Positions 7,650 to 14,903 of a stretch of DNA of 64,000 bases are shown here, piece after piece. The notes beneath the pieces are model-generated. The model was not told the DNA's origin. It worked only from the letters and a program-made list of their open reading frames with translations, and did no database searches. Origin of the DNA: JACMLD01 sp047602295 (GTDB lineage Bacteria; Bacteroidota; Bacteroidia; Chitinophagales; Chitinophagaceae); NCBI GenBank assembly GCA_047602295.1, contig JASGHP010000001.1, forward strand, positions 3,224,001-3,288,000. Reading direction: 5' to 3'. The translations under genes were made by a program, and so were the position numbers. Numbering within the stretch: position 1 is the first letter of the stretch; the number at the start of each line of letters is the position of its first letter.

Positions 7650-8813
7650 ATGACTGATCAGGCAATAAAACCAATTAGAGCTTCTTATTCCCTTCAACAC
7701 CTTATTATCTATTTCCTCAAATTAGGGGCAACCGGTTTTGGCGGTCCTGCTGCATTGGTTAATTATATGCACCAAGACCTTGTAGAAGACAAGCAATGGA
7801 TTACAGCAGAAAATTATAAAGAAGGATTGGCGCTTGCGCAATTGGCGCCCGGGCCATTGGCTGCACAACTGGCCATGTTTATTGGCTATGTGCATTACCG
7901 TATACTGGGTGCCACACTTGTTGGAATTGCGTTTGTGCTACCCTCATTCATTATGGTGCTTGCACTTGGTTTTATTTATGTACAATACGGTGGATTGCCC
8001 TGGATGCAATCTGTTTTTTATGGAATAGGTGCTGCTGTTGTTGGCATTATTGCTATCAGCACCTATAAACTCACCAAAAAGAGTTTAAAAAATGATAAAC
8101 TACTTTGGTTGTTGTTTTTTGTTGTGGCAGCAGCAACATTTTTAACGGAAAAAGAACTTATCAGCCTGATGCTGCTAAGCGGGTTTGTTTGTTGGTTTTA
8201 CCGGTCAATAATAAAACACAATGCGGTTGGAAATTCTTTCCTGTTTCCTATTCTACTACAGGTAACGGCTATAACAGATAGCAATGCAAGATTGCAGCAA
8301 ATAGGTTGGTTTTTTCTAAAAGCAGGCACTTTTATTTTTGGCAGCGGCCTGGCCATTGTGCCATTTTTGTATGGTGGTGTTGTAAAAGAATACGGTTGGC
8401 TTAATGAACAGCAATTTCTTGATGCAGTAGCCGTGGCTATGATAACACCCGGCCCGGTTGTAATAACAGTTGCGTTTATTGGTTACCTTGTAGCAGGTAT
8501 TCCCGGAGCATGTGTGGCAGCATTGGCTACCTTTTTACCATGTTATTTCTTTACTATCCTTTTTGCAAATTATTTTAGAAAATGGAGTCGCCATACTGCC
8601 ATAAAAAATATTGTAGATGGCATTACCGCTGCCGCCATTGGTGCTATAGCCGGTGCAGTGCTGGTATTGGCAAAACGCCAGTTAACTGATATCATTACCT
8701 GGTGTATTGCTGCGCTCACTATTATATTGCTTGTAAATTTTAAAAAGCTAAAAGAGCCATTAATTGTTTTATGTGCAGCAGTGTTGGGCTTTTTAATTAA
8801 GAAGTGGTTGTGA
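7650..8813 (+). CDS. chrA: chromate efflux transporter ChrA
   Basis: This 387-residue membrane protein has two homologous CHR halves. The first carries FLKLGATGFGGPAAL, QLAPGPLAAQLAMFIGY and DLVEDKQWI. The second repeats this as FLKAGTFIFGSGLAIVPFL, EYGWLNEQQFLDAVAVAMITPGPVVI. About ten hydrophobic segments are visible. ChrA uses the proton gradient to pump chromate out of the cytoplasm. The length is typical of the two-domain (LCHR) type. It follows the ChrB-AraC regulator and precedes the DUF1259 gene by 40 bp, all on one strand, so the three probably form one chromate-resistance operon. Confidence 0.94.
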   Translation: MTDQAIKPIRASYSLQHLIIYFLKLGATGFGGPAALVNYMHQDLVEDKQWITAENYKEGLALAQLAPGPLAAQLAMFIGYVHYRILGATLVGIAFVLPSFIMVLALGFIYVQYGGLPWMQSVFYGIGAAVVGIIAISTYKLTKKSLKNDKLLWLLFFVVAAATFLTEKELISLMLLSGFVCWFYRSIIKHNAVGNSFLFPILLQVTAITDSNARLQQIGWFFLKAGTFIFGSGLAIVPFLYGGVVKEYGWLNEQQFLDAVAVAMITPGPVVITVAFIGYLVAGIPGACVAALATFLPCYFFTILFANYFRKWSRHTAIKNIVDGITAAAIGAIAGAVLVLAKRQLTDIITWCIAALTIILLVNFKKLKEPLIVLCAAVLGFLIKKWL

Positions 8814-8853
8814 TTTTACACGTTTCATTTTCTTTAACGCATATAGATTCTTT

Positions 8854-9810
8854 ATGAAATTCTTAAAATGTTCCGTTACGCAAATCCTGATGTTGGTTTT
8901 AGCTGTATCAAATATTAGTGCACAGCAAAAAATGGATATGCCGGCATCTTCCGGTAACCCGCTTGATACATTGTTGATTGAACGAGTTACCGGCATCAAA
9001 GGAAAATGGAATAACGGTGAGTATAAAATTACCATCCCCCAGAATGATTTAAATATTATGGTTGACGGGTTTAAAATTACACCACCCATGGGGCTTAGCA
9101 CCTGGATAGATTTTTCATCTTCTGCCGATGGCACAATGGTAATGGGAGACCTGGTAATTACTGAAACAGATTTAAAACCAGTGCAGCAGGAAATAATTAA
9201 GCAGGGTTTAACTATAAGCGCCATTCACAATCATTTTGTTCGCAATCATCCGAATGTTATGTATATGCACCTTGGCGGGATGGGCACTACAGAACAAATG
9301 GCACAAAAAGTAAAAAGTGTTTTAGAGGTGATAAAAACATCTCGTGGGGGAGATCCTGCTAAGGGTACTGCATCAAACGAACCGGTGATAAATACTTTGG
9401 ATACAAAAAAGCTGGATGATATCTTAAAATATAAAGCTGAAATGACAAAAGGTGTTTACAAGTATACAATTGGCAGACCAGATGTAACATTGAAAGAACA
9501 TGGTATAACCGTAACCACCTTTATGGGTTTTAATACCTGGGCGGCCTGGCAGGGCACACCGGATAAAGCAGCGGTATGCGGAGATTTTACCATGCTGGAA
9601 TCTGAAGTGGAACCGGTAATAAAAGCTTTGGTAGAAAATGGTATTGAAGTAGTGGCAGTGCACAACCACATGGTTCATGAGCAACCCCGAATATTTTTTC
9701 TGCATTACTGGGGCGTTGGCAATGCTGAAAGTCTTGCAAACGGATTGCGCAAAGCCCTTGACCAAACAGGAAAAAAAGCTGCAGCGGAAGAAATGAAGAT
9801 GGGAAAATAA
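8854..9810 (+). CDS. exported DUF1259 (LppY/LpqO-like) protein, two copies
   Basis: This encodes 318 residues with an N-terminal signal peptide (VTQILMLVLAVSNISAQQ). Two DUF1259-type repeats follow, about 40-155 and 175-305. Each contains G.WNNGEYKITIP or GVYKYTIGRPDV, then MG...W(I/A)(D/A)F/W, a GD segment, and a closing AIHNHFVR or AVHNHMVHEQPR motif with conserved HNH. The LppY/LpqO family often sits in chromate-resistance gene sets, as here 40 bp after chrA; its biochemical role is not established. The paired histidines suggest metal or oxyanion binding, which is an inference. A hairpin between this gene and the convergent gene at 9864 marks the 3' boundary. Confidence 0.82.
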   Translation: MKFLKCSVTQILMLVLAVSNISAQQKMDMPASSGNPLDTLLIERVTGIKGKWNNGEYKITIPQNDLNIMVDGFKITPPMGLSTWIDFSSSADGTMVMGDLVITETDLKPVQQEIIKQGLTISAIHNHFVRNHPNVMYMHLGGMGTTEQMAQKVKSVLEVIKTSRGGDPAKGTASNEPVINTLDTKKLDDILKYKAEMTKGVYKYTIGRPDVTLKEHGITVTTFMGFNTWAAWQGTPDKAAVCGDFTMLESEVEPVIKALVENGIEVVAVHNHMVHEQPRIFFLHYWGVGNAESLANGLRKALDQTGKKAAAEEMKMGK

Positions 9811-9813
9811 TAT

Positions 9814-9836
9814 AAAAAAAGCCGGGTTTCCCCGGC
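9814..9836 (-). terminator. intrinsic terminator for the 10487-9864 gene
   Basis: A GCCGGG (9821-9826), TTTC loop and CCCGGC (9831-9836) hairpin is flanked on its low-coordinate side by seven A residues (9814-9820). Read on the minus strand this gives a GC-rich stem followed by a U-tract, 28 bp beyond the stop codon. It may also stop plus-strand transcripts from the DUF1259 gene, though no T-tract follows on that strand. Confidence 0.75.
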
Positions 9837-9863
9837 CATATATACCCACTATTAAACAAACAA

Positions 9864-10487
9864 TTAATAAATGGTAATGTAGACAGTATCTGATTGCGCC
9901 TGTTTTTTCCTGGAGCCAAAAACTTTTACATACACCGCATAGTTTTTTCCTACCTGAAGGTTTTCAACAACATCTGTTGTAAGTCCGGTAATAAGGTGTT
10001 CGGTAACGGCATTGTCGTCTCCCACAATTTTATAATAGATGCCATAGCTTTCTTTATTCGGCACACTGTCGAAGCTCACTTTAATATTGCGTGTATTAGG
10101 TATTTGCTGCACTTTCACGTTTTGCGGAGGTGTAATAGTTGATGACCCACGTGTTTCAACATTTACATGAAAGCCGGAGCTGATAAGCACACTTCTTCTG
10201 CCTTTTGCAATACCTGTTACTTCTGCAGCCAGTTCCTTTAATAAATCTTCCACTGCAGGGCGGGCTTCATCTCTTTCAGAAATTTTTACCCTGTCGCCAT
10301 TGCTGGCGGCCATCAAAGCATCTGCATACACTTTATTTGCAGCAGCCAGTTTGTCTACTGTGGGCATAGGTGAAGGAAAGTTGTCGTTGTCTTTCATTGC
10401 TTCCAGAACGCCATTGGTAAATGCTGCAAAGGCAGTATTGCCCATGCGAAGGAAATCGAAAATGATAAATGACTTTTTCATAAACAT
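9864..10487 (-). CDS. FN3-like protein, paralogue of the 38191 gene
   Basis: This 207-residue protein begins MFMKKSFIIFDFLRMG; the third-residue ATG is an equally possible start. No clear signal peptide is visible. An N-terminal helical part contains NFPSPMPTVDKL and SNGDRVKI. A linker with ISSGFHVNVETRG follows, then a fibronectin type III-like domain (QNVKVQQIPNTRNIKVSFDSVP, a YGIYYK strand, LQVGKNYAVYVKVFGS). The gene at 38191-38808 has the same plan, with YPSPVPT, SNGDRVKI and SSGMTVNVESR in register. These are therefore two members of one Bacteroidota family of unknown function. It ends at a strong hairpin terminator. Confidence 0.6.
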   Translation of the reverse strand: MFMKKSFIIFDFLRMGNTAFAAFTNGVLEAMKDNDNFPSPMPTVDKLAAANKVYADALMAASNGDRVKISERDEARPAVEDLLKELAAEVTGIAKGRRSVLISSGFHVNVETRGSSTITPPQNVKVQQIPNTRNIKVSFDSVPNKESYGIYYKIVGDDNAVTEHLITGLTTDVVENLQVGKNYAVYVKVFGSRKKQAQSDTVYITIY

Positions 10488-10547
10488 CAGGATTTAATAA
10501 TAATAATTTAAAGTATTTGCTGATTAACGGGCCTTATAACAATTGCA

Positions 10548-10814
10548 TTGCATCAGCAAAAATATTTGTGTCAATGTTTAGTCGCAATCCCGAAGGAGTT
10601 TATTAATGCATCTGAAAGACTACTTAGCGGGCAAGAGATTTCCGATTCAATTGCAATGATGCGCATACAAAAACAAGGTTTTTTAGAAGCTCACACTGGC
10701 AGGGGAGAGCCCGTTACAGTATTGCAGCAGCGTGTTGCAGGCATGTTGGTGTTTAATGCAGGTATGTTAGCCAGCGATACAGGATTGTTATTGCCCGTCA
10801 CTGGGAAGTTGTAA
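10548..10814 (+). CDS. doubtful ORF or gene remnant
   Basis: An 88-codon frame opens with TTG; the first in-frame ATG is at 10656, leaving 53 codons (MMRIQKQGFLEAHTGRGEP...). I do not recognise the product. Composition is ordinary and no signal peptide or motif is evident. One point in its favour is that a 7-mer array begins exactly at its stop codon, as it does after several certain genes in this window. It could be a decayed gene rather than an active one. Confidence 0.25.
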   Translation: MHQQKYLCQCLVAIPKEFINASERLLSGQEISDSIAMMRIQKQGFLEAHTGRGEPVTVLQQRVAGMLVFNAGMLASDTGLLLPVTGKL

Positions 10815-10900
10815 GTCTTTAGTTCTTTGTTCTTGGTTCAGAGTTCTTGGTTCGTGGTTTGTAGTTCTTAGTTCGCCGTTCGAGGTTCGTAGTTGTAAAC
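10806..10900 (+). repeat. degenerate 7-mer array (AGTTCTT-type)
   Basis: Head-to-tail 7-8 bp units of the form AGTTCTT, GGTTCGT and AGTTCGC run from the stop codon of the 10548 ORF to about 10898. This is one member of an array family that recurs after stop codons throughout the window. Confidence 0.7.
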
Positions 10901-10918
10901 CATAAGTGGCCGACACTT

Positions 10919-11078
10919 TGTTCCGTAGGAACATTTGATGGGTAGAATTTAATAAAGAGACTAACTGCGTACCGTAGGTACGCCTGGTGCAAACGCGAAG
11001 AACAAGCACCAATCGTTCCGATGGAACGAAAAACTCCTTTATATTTTAGGCTACCCACCAACTGCTCCTATGGATCAG
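10919..11078. repeat. REP/BIME-like multi-hairpin element
   Basis: Three short palindromes share the core NNCCGNNGGNN: TGTTCC-GTA-GGAACA (10919-10933), GCGTACC-GTA-GGTACGC (10967-10983) and CGTTCC-GAT-GGAACG (11014-11028). TGGGTAG at 10939-10945 and its inverse CTACCCA at 11051-11057 flank the inner part, with AT-rich arms that also mirror each other. A degenerate fourth palindrome, GCTCCTATGGATC, follows at about 11064. The arrangement matches REP-type elements. No RAYT transposase gene is in the window. Confidence 0.6.
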
Positions 11079-11170
11079 GAAAGGCATTGAACAGTTATGG
11101 CTTCAAACTGGTAAGGTTGAATATTCATAGCCGTTGGTATAACCGATGGACAAATGATTGTGTAGTGTAA

Positions 11171-11234
11171 AACCCTATAGGGTTAAACCTTTTTTACCAC
11201 AACTTGTCCCGATGACGAATCGGGAGAGGACAAG
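11171..11234. repeat. palindrome and nested hairpin
   Basis: AACCCTATAGGGTT (11171-11184) is a perfect 14-bp palindrome. Just beyond it, CTTGTCC (11203-11209) pairs with GGACAAG (11228-11234), enclosing CCCGAT-GACGA-ATCGGG (11208-11224). The 850-bp spacer 10488-11337 otherwise holds only the doubtful ORF and repeats. Confidence 0.55.
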
Positions 11235-11284
11235 AGGTTTTCACAGAGGTACATGAGGAATGGGTAAACATATTTCTGCAAACG

Positions 11285-11337
11285 CAACTTATTACTTACT
11301 ACTTAAAACTTACCACTTACAACTTATAACTTATAAC
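11285..11337 (-). repeat. degenerate 7-mer array after the GIY-YIG gene
   Basis: Read on the minus strand, units such as GTTATAA, GTTGTAA and GTGGTAA begin immediately after the TGA of the GIY-YIG gene. This is the minus-strand counterpart of the arrays that follow plus-strand genes, which shows that their orientation tracks the gene. Confidence 0.65.
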
Positions 11338-11679
11338 TCAATTAAACCAGACCGCATATCCTTTGCTGCGCAATTGCAGCGCCAGCTTTTTTTCCATAGC
11401 GAGTGCCTGTGTGCGTGTCATTGGTTTTTGGTTGAGGTGTTCATACAGGCTGGGCCGCAGGTAAGCACCGTATTGCCGAACAATAGCTGCCGAAATGCGA
11501 TAGCCTTTCTTGCTGATATAACCTGTCTTGTGTTGTTTGAATCTTTCCTGGGGCGTTTTGCTGGTCATGCCCACATAGAGGCATTCCAATGCGCCATTAA
11601 ACTGCGGATTGGCCTCGCGGAACTTGGCATTTTCTGTAAAGACTTTTTTTCTTAATTCAATTACATACACACAATACAT
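11338..11679 (-). CDS. GIY-YIG domain protein
   Basis: I start at the ATG at 11679, giving 113 residues (MYCVYVIEL...). Upstream codons extend the frame but run into a large inverted repeat. The protein opens with the GIY-YIG signature in diverged form, CVYVIEL ... LYVGMTS, with a 24-residue insert between the halves, then TPQERFKQHKTG, an arginine-containing helix matching the family. A lysine-rich C-terminal helix (TRTQALAMEKKLALQLRSKGY) carries a candidate catalytic Glu. Small GIY-YIG proteins of this kind are uncharacterised nucleases, often called URI-like. It stands alone; no DNA-repair or mobile-element neighbour is present. Confidence 0.75.
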   Translation of the reverse strand: MYCVYVIELRKKVFTENAKFREANPQFNGALECLYVGMTSKTPQERFKQHKTGYISKKGYRISAAIVRQYGAYLRPSLYEHLNQKPMTRTQALAMEKKLALQLRSKGYAVWFN

Positions 11680-11730
11680 GCTTAAATATAAGCAATGATT
11701 AATTCCTATTGTTGAAGTTGATCCTGATAA

Positions 11731-11802
11731 CGAATTACCGTGCCACGGTTTGTACCCAAAGAATGATAGCGCTTGCAAGAATAACCGTGGCACGATAATT
11801 CG
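11731..11802. repeat. 20-bp inverted repeat, 32-nt loop
   Basis: CGAATTACCGTGCCACGGTT (11731-11750) is mirrored by AACCGTGGCACGATAATTCG (11783-11802), with 19 of 20 positions paired. It lies upstream of the GIY-YIG gene start and could form a long hairpin or be the ends of a very small mobile element. No target-site duplication was identified. Confidence 0.7.
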
Positions 11803-11820
11803 GATTAGCCAGCAAAAGAT

Positions 11821-11867
11821 TTATAAGGTTTGCAATGCTGCACAGTCGCCCGGCAAAACCTTATAGG
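11821..11867 (+). repeat. hairpin repeat, family copy A
   Basis: TATAAGGTTTGC is followed after about 19 bases by GCAAAACCTTATA, forming a hairpin. The reverse complement of 45303-45349 has the same sequence plan, including the loop (TGC..TGC...CCCGGC). The two are therefore copies of one element about 33 kb apart. Confidence 0.65.
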
Positions 11868-11914
11868 CCTTCCTCCGTTTATCGGTATCTTAGCCATTGC
11901 AGAAAATAAATGAT

Positions 11915-12034
11915 ATGGATGTAGATCCCAATGGAAATTTATGGACCGTTGTTATGGTAATTCTATTTGTTGCAGACGTGTGCCTGCTATACCTATTCAT
12001 AAAAGAGAAATTTATAAAACGGCGGAAGCAATAG
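11915..12034 (+). CDS. 39-residue single-pass membrane peptide, hypothetical
   Basis: An ATG at 11915 opens 39 codons: a short polar N-terminus (MDVDPNGN), one hydrophobic helix (WTVVMVILFVADVCLLYLFI) and a basic tail (KEKFIKRRKQ). This is the arrangement of a small single-pass inner-membrane protein with its C-terminus inside. It precedes a second small membrane ORF at 12109. Reality as a gene is uncertain because of its size. Confidence 0.4.
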   Translation: MDVDPNGNLWTVVMVILFVADVCLLYLFIKEKFIKRRKQ

Positions 12035-12108
12035 TAAATTTTCAAACTGATACAATTCCTATCCGCTGAATAAGCGATTTTCTTATTTATTATAAAGTAA
12101 CTCACCCA

Positions 12109-12288
12109 ATGAAAGGCTTAAAATTAGCATGCGGAATATTGTTTTTTTTGTTTGGTGTCTTCCTCTTACTTACGATGGGAGCAAGTGGCCACCCTGGCAT
12201 ATTTATGGCAAATATCCGATGGGTAATTGCAGCTTTGTTAGGTATTTTGATTGGCTTGTATGCAATTATCAGCTGGGGTAAAAGCTAG
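12109..12288 (+). CDS. 59-residue two-helix membrane protein, hypothetical
   Basis: The ATG at 12109 opens 59 codons with two hydrophobic helices, LACGILFFLFGVFLLLTM and WVIAALLGILIGLYAIISW, joined by a short Gly/Pro loop (GASGHPGIF). No family is recognised. It lies 74 bp after the 39-residue ORF and 72 bp before the M28 peptidase, all on the same strand. The hydrophobic pattern is convincing for a membrane protein, less so for a particular function. Confidence 0.45.
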   Translation: MKGLKLACGILFFLFGVFLLLTMGASGHPGIFMANIRWVIAALLGILIGLYAIISWGKS

Positions 12289-12360
12289 CACAGGTAGACT
12301 TCAAACTGGTACATTTCCCCATTTTGGTTTATGTACCAATGATTAACTATATTCGGCATT

Positions 12361-13941
12361 ATGAGAAAATACACCTGCCAATTCTTGCTATTTACAGCAA
12401 TCACCTCAACTGTTTTTGCACAGGGGCGCCGCGAAACCGGGCCTGATACTGCCCCCAAAGATCCGATTGTAGAAAAAATTATCTCGGAAGAGAAAATGCA
12501 TTCGCAATTGCAATTGCTGGCGCACCAATTGTTTGATAGCATTGGCCCAAGGCTGGTGGGTACACCACAGATGGAAGCTGCACGCGACTGGGCACTGGCC
12601 AAATATAAAAGTTGGGGCATTGGCGCAGAAGCGCAAAACTGGGGCGTATGGAGAGGATGGGAACGAGGTATCTCTCATGTAGATATGATTTCTCCCAGGG
12701 TGCGCACACTGGAAGCTACACAACTGGCATGGTCTCCATCCACTGCAAATAAAACTATAACTGCAGGACTGGTTATTTTGCCAGACTTGTCAGACTCTAT
12801 GGCATACGCAGCATGGATGCCCTCTGTGAAAGGTAAGTTTGTAATGGTATCTGTATTGCAACCAACCGGAAGGCCCGATGATAACCTGGAACAATTTGGT
12901 ACCGCAGAGTCTGTAAAGGCTATTAAGGATTTGCGCAGTAGCATGACGGATAACTGGAATAACCGTTTAAAGAAATCTGGTTATACTACCCGTACATTGC
13001 CCGTGGCATTAGAGAAAGCAGGTGCTGTAGGTATAGTAAGTTCTTACTGGTCGGCAGGTTTTGGTGTAGATAAGATCTTCGGCGCTTATACAAAAAAGAT
13101 TCCTTCTATAGATGTAATGCAGGAAGATTATGGTTTATTGTATAGACTGATTGAGTCTGGTGCAGATCCAAAAATTAGTGTGCATACAGAATCTAAAGAA
13201 CGCGGGCCGGTGCCAACGTTTAATGTAGTGGCAGGCATACGCGGCAGTGAAAAATCAAATGAGTATGTAATGTTGTCTGCGCATTTCGATTCGTGGGATG
13301 GCGGTTCTGGTGCTACTGATAACGGAACCGGTACATTAATGATGATGGAAGCGATGCGGATATTGCAACAGGTATATCCACATCCTAAACGCACGATACT
13401 GGTAGGCCATTGGGGAAGTGAAGAACAGGGATTGAATGGTTCCAGGGCTTTTGTGGAAGATCATGCAGATACAGTTGGTCATTTGCAGGCGCTCTTTAAC
13501 CAGGACAATGGAACAGGCAGGGTAGTTAGTATGTCGGGACAAGGTTACCTGCATGCGTATGAATACCTCACCCGTTGGTTAAGCAAAGTACCATCAGACA
13601 TACGCGATTCTATAAAGACAACTTTTCCAGGCTCACCCGGTGGCGGCGGCTCCGACTTTGCGAGCTTTGATGCAGTAGGTGCATTGGGCTTTTCATTAGG
13701 TGCTTTAAACTGGTCTTATTTTAATTATACCTGGCACACCAACAGGGATACTTATGATAAAGTAATCTTTGATGATCTTAGCAAGAATGTAATGCTGGTT
13801 GCTATACTTGCATACATGGCCAGCGAAGATCCGCAACGTGCATCTGCAGAAAAAGCGGTGCTGCCCATTAATCCACGCACGGGCGAACAAACAAAATGGC
13901 CGGCACAGACTAAAGCGATTAGGAGAGGAGGGCTAGATTAA
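12361..13941 (+). CDS. exported M28-family aminopeptidase
   Basis: This 526-residue protein has a signal peptide (CQFLLFTAITSTVFAQ). The catalytic M28 domain lies at about 285-500. Zinc ligands and catalytic residues are all visible: His308 and Asp310 in SAHFDSWDGG, Asp320 in ATDNGTG, the Glu pair in GSEEQGLNGS, Asp in NQDNGTG and the final His in TWHTNRDTYDKV. Residues ~110-280 probably include a PA-type inserted domain (GKFVMVSVLQPTG). M28 enzymes are di-zinc exopeptidases releasing N-terminal amino acids. It stands alone, so its role is probably extracytoplasmic protein turnover or peptide feeding. Confidence 0.93.
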   Translation: MRKYTCQFLLFTAITSTVFAQGRRETGPDTAPKDPIVEKIISEEKMHSQLQLLAHQLFDSIGPRLVGTPQMEAARDWALAKYKSWGIGAEAQNWGVWRGWERGISHVDMISPRVRTLEATQLAWSPSTANKTITAGLVILPDLSDSMAYAAWMPSVKGKFVMVSVLQPTGRPDDNLEQFGTAESVKAIKDLRSSMTDNWNNRLKKSGYTTRTLPVALEKAGAVGIVSSYWSAGFGVDKIFGAYTKKIPSIDVMQEDYGLLYRLIESGADPKISVHTESKERGPVPTFNVVAGIRGSEKSNEYVMLSAHFDSWDGGSGATDNGTGTLMMMEAMRILQQVYPHPKRTILVGHWGSEEQGLNGSRAFVEDHADTVGHLQALFNQDNGTGRVVSMSGQGYLHAYEYLTRWLSKVPSDIRDSIKTTFPGSPGGGGSDFASFDAVGALGFSLGALNWSYFNYTWHTNRDTYDKVIFDDLSKNVMLVAILAYMASEDPQRASAEKAVLPINPRTGEQTKWPAQTKAIRRGGLD

Positions 13942-13945
13942 TGCA

Positions 13946-14260
13946 TAATGTGATGAATGCGATGAATGTGGAAATGTGGCAAATGTGATAAATGTGGAAA
14001 TGCGTTTGCTACGATGATAGAACGCGGAAGAAAATGTGGAAATGTGATGAATGTGGGAAATGTGGAAATGCGTTTGCTGCGATTGTCAGCGATTAAAAAT
14101 CCTGCTAATCCTTTAATCATGTAAATCATGGTTCAGACAAAAATAGAACGCAGATTGTTATGATTGTTATGATTAATCATGATGTAAACAATTTTGTGCG
14201 AACAAATCCTAACCATCCTTTTAATCCTATAAATCGTAGTTCAGACAAAAATAGAAGGCA
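13946..14260. repeat. GATGAATG-type 8/9-mer array, then AATCCT 9-mer array
   Basis: The 419-bp spacer 13942-14360 has no gene. Directly after the M28 stop, units like GATGAATG, TGGAAATG and TGATAAATG run to about 14075. A second family follows: two stretches of AATCCTNNN units (about 14096-14140 and 14207-14245), each closed by GGTTCAGACAAAAATAGA or a close variant. The same closing tag appears at other AATCCT sites in the window. Confidence 0.65.
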
Positions 14261-14360
14261 GATTGATTTGTCGAAGCAAAAGACTTGCAGCTTGTAGCTA
14301 ACAGCCAACAGCTTTTTTCTAGCACGTCCTTTGTAGCGCTTAAAGCTTAATATCAGCTTT

Positions 14361-14549
14361 ATGAACAGGATAATCGTAATAATCAGCGTCTGTATATTAT
14401 TGACAGCATGCAATAGCAATGATACTTCCCACGCAGGAGTACAGGATTCCACAAAAATTACAGTAGATACGCCCAAGGCAGTTATTGTGGACAGTTCAAA
14501 AATGCCTGTTACAGGCGTAGATTCTACAAAGAAAGATTCTGCGCATTAA
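14361..14549 (+). CDS. small lipoprotein
   Basis: This encodes 62 residues with a lipoprotein signal peptide: a hydrophobic stretch IIVIISVCILL ending in the lipobox LTAC, with acyl-acceptor Cys17. The mature part is short, hydrophilic and rich in Thr, Ser, Asp, Val and Lys (DSTKITVDTPK, DSSKMPVTGVDSTKK), giving a repeated DST/DSSK pattern and no folded domain. It is probably anchored in the outer or inner membrane. No function is evident. Confidence 0.6.
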   Translation: MNRIIVIISVCILLTACNSNDTSHAGVQDSTKITVDTPKAVIVDSSKMPVTGVDSTKKDSAH

Positions 14550-14646
14550 CATTTGGGAAAAGTTTGCCGCAGATTCACAGATTACTGGTTGCTGTTTGTA
14601 ATTCCTGAAAAATTATTGAGCAGACTTTTCATGTAGATGCAAATGA

Positions 14647-14703
14647 ATTAGCACAAATATTTTCAATCCCTTCGGGATGTAAGGATCGGCAATTTGTGCT
14701 AAT
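14647..14703. repeat. nested inverted repeat (cruciform)
   Basis: ATTAGCACAAAT (14647-14658) pairs perfectly with ATTTGTGCTAAT (14692-14703), enclosing a second hairpin ATCCC-TTC-GGGAT (14666-14678). The rest of the 354-bp spacer 14550-14903 shows no gene. Confidence 0.65.
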
Positions 14704-14903
14704 CCATTGCCTTGGCAACTAATTTGTAAATTTCACCTCAGTGTATCATTGCAATTACTCTTCAACTTACCTTTCAACAATTAATCTGTGAATCCGTGGC
14801 TAACCAGCCCTTTATCTGAGCTCTCCTGCATACATTCGAAGCTTTTATAGTTTATTTTAGCGATCCGAATCATTTATCTTATTCATCGTTTATACTGTTA
14901 TCC

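Noticed and set aside
10488..11337. Possible mobile element from the cluster of palindromes and repeats
   Set aside because: No transposase or recombinase frame, no terminal duplication and no integration target were found; only REP-like hairpins can be supported.
12348..12355. TATATTCG with TTG upstream as promoter of the M28 gene
   Set aside because: The -7 element would end six bases before the ATG, implying an almost leaderless transcript; not reported as a promoter.
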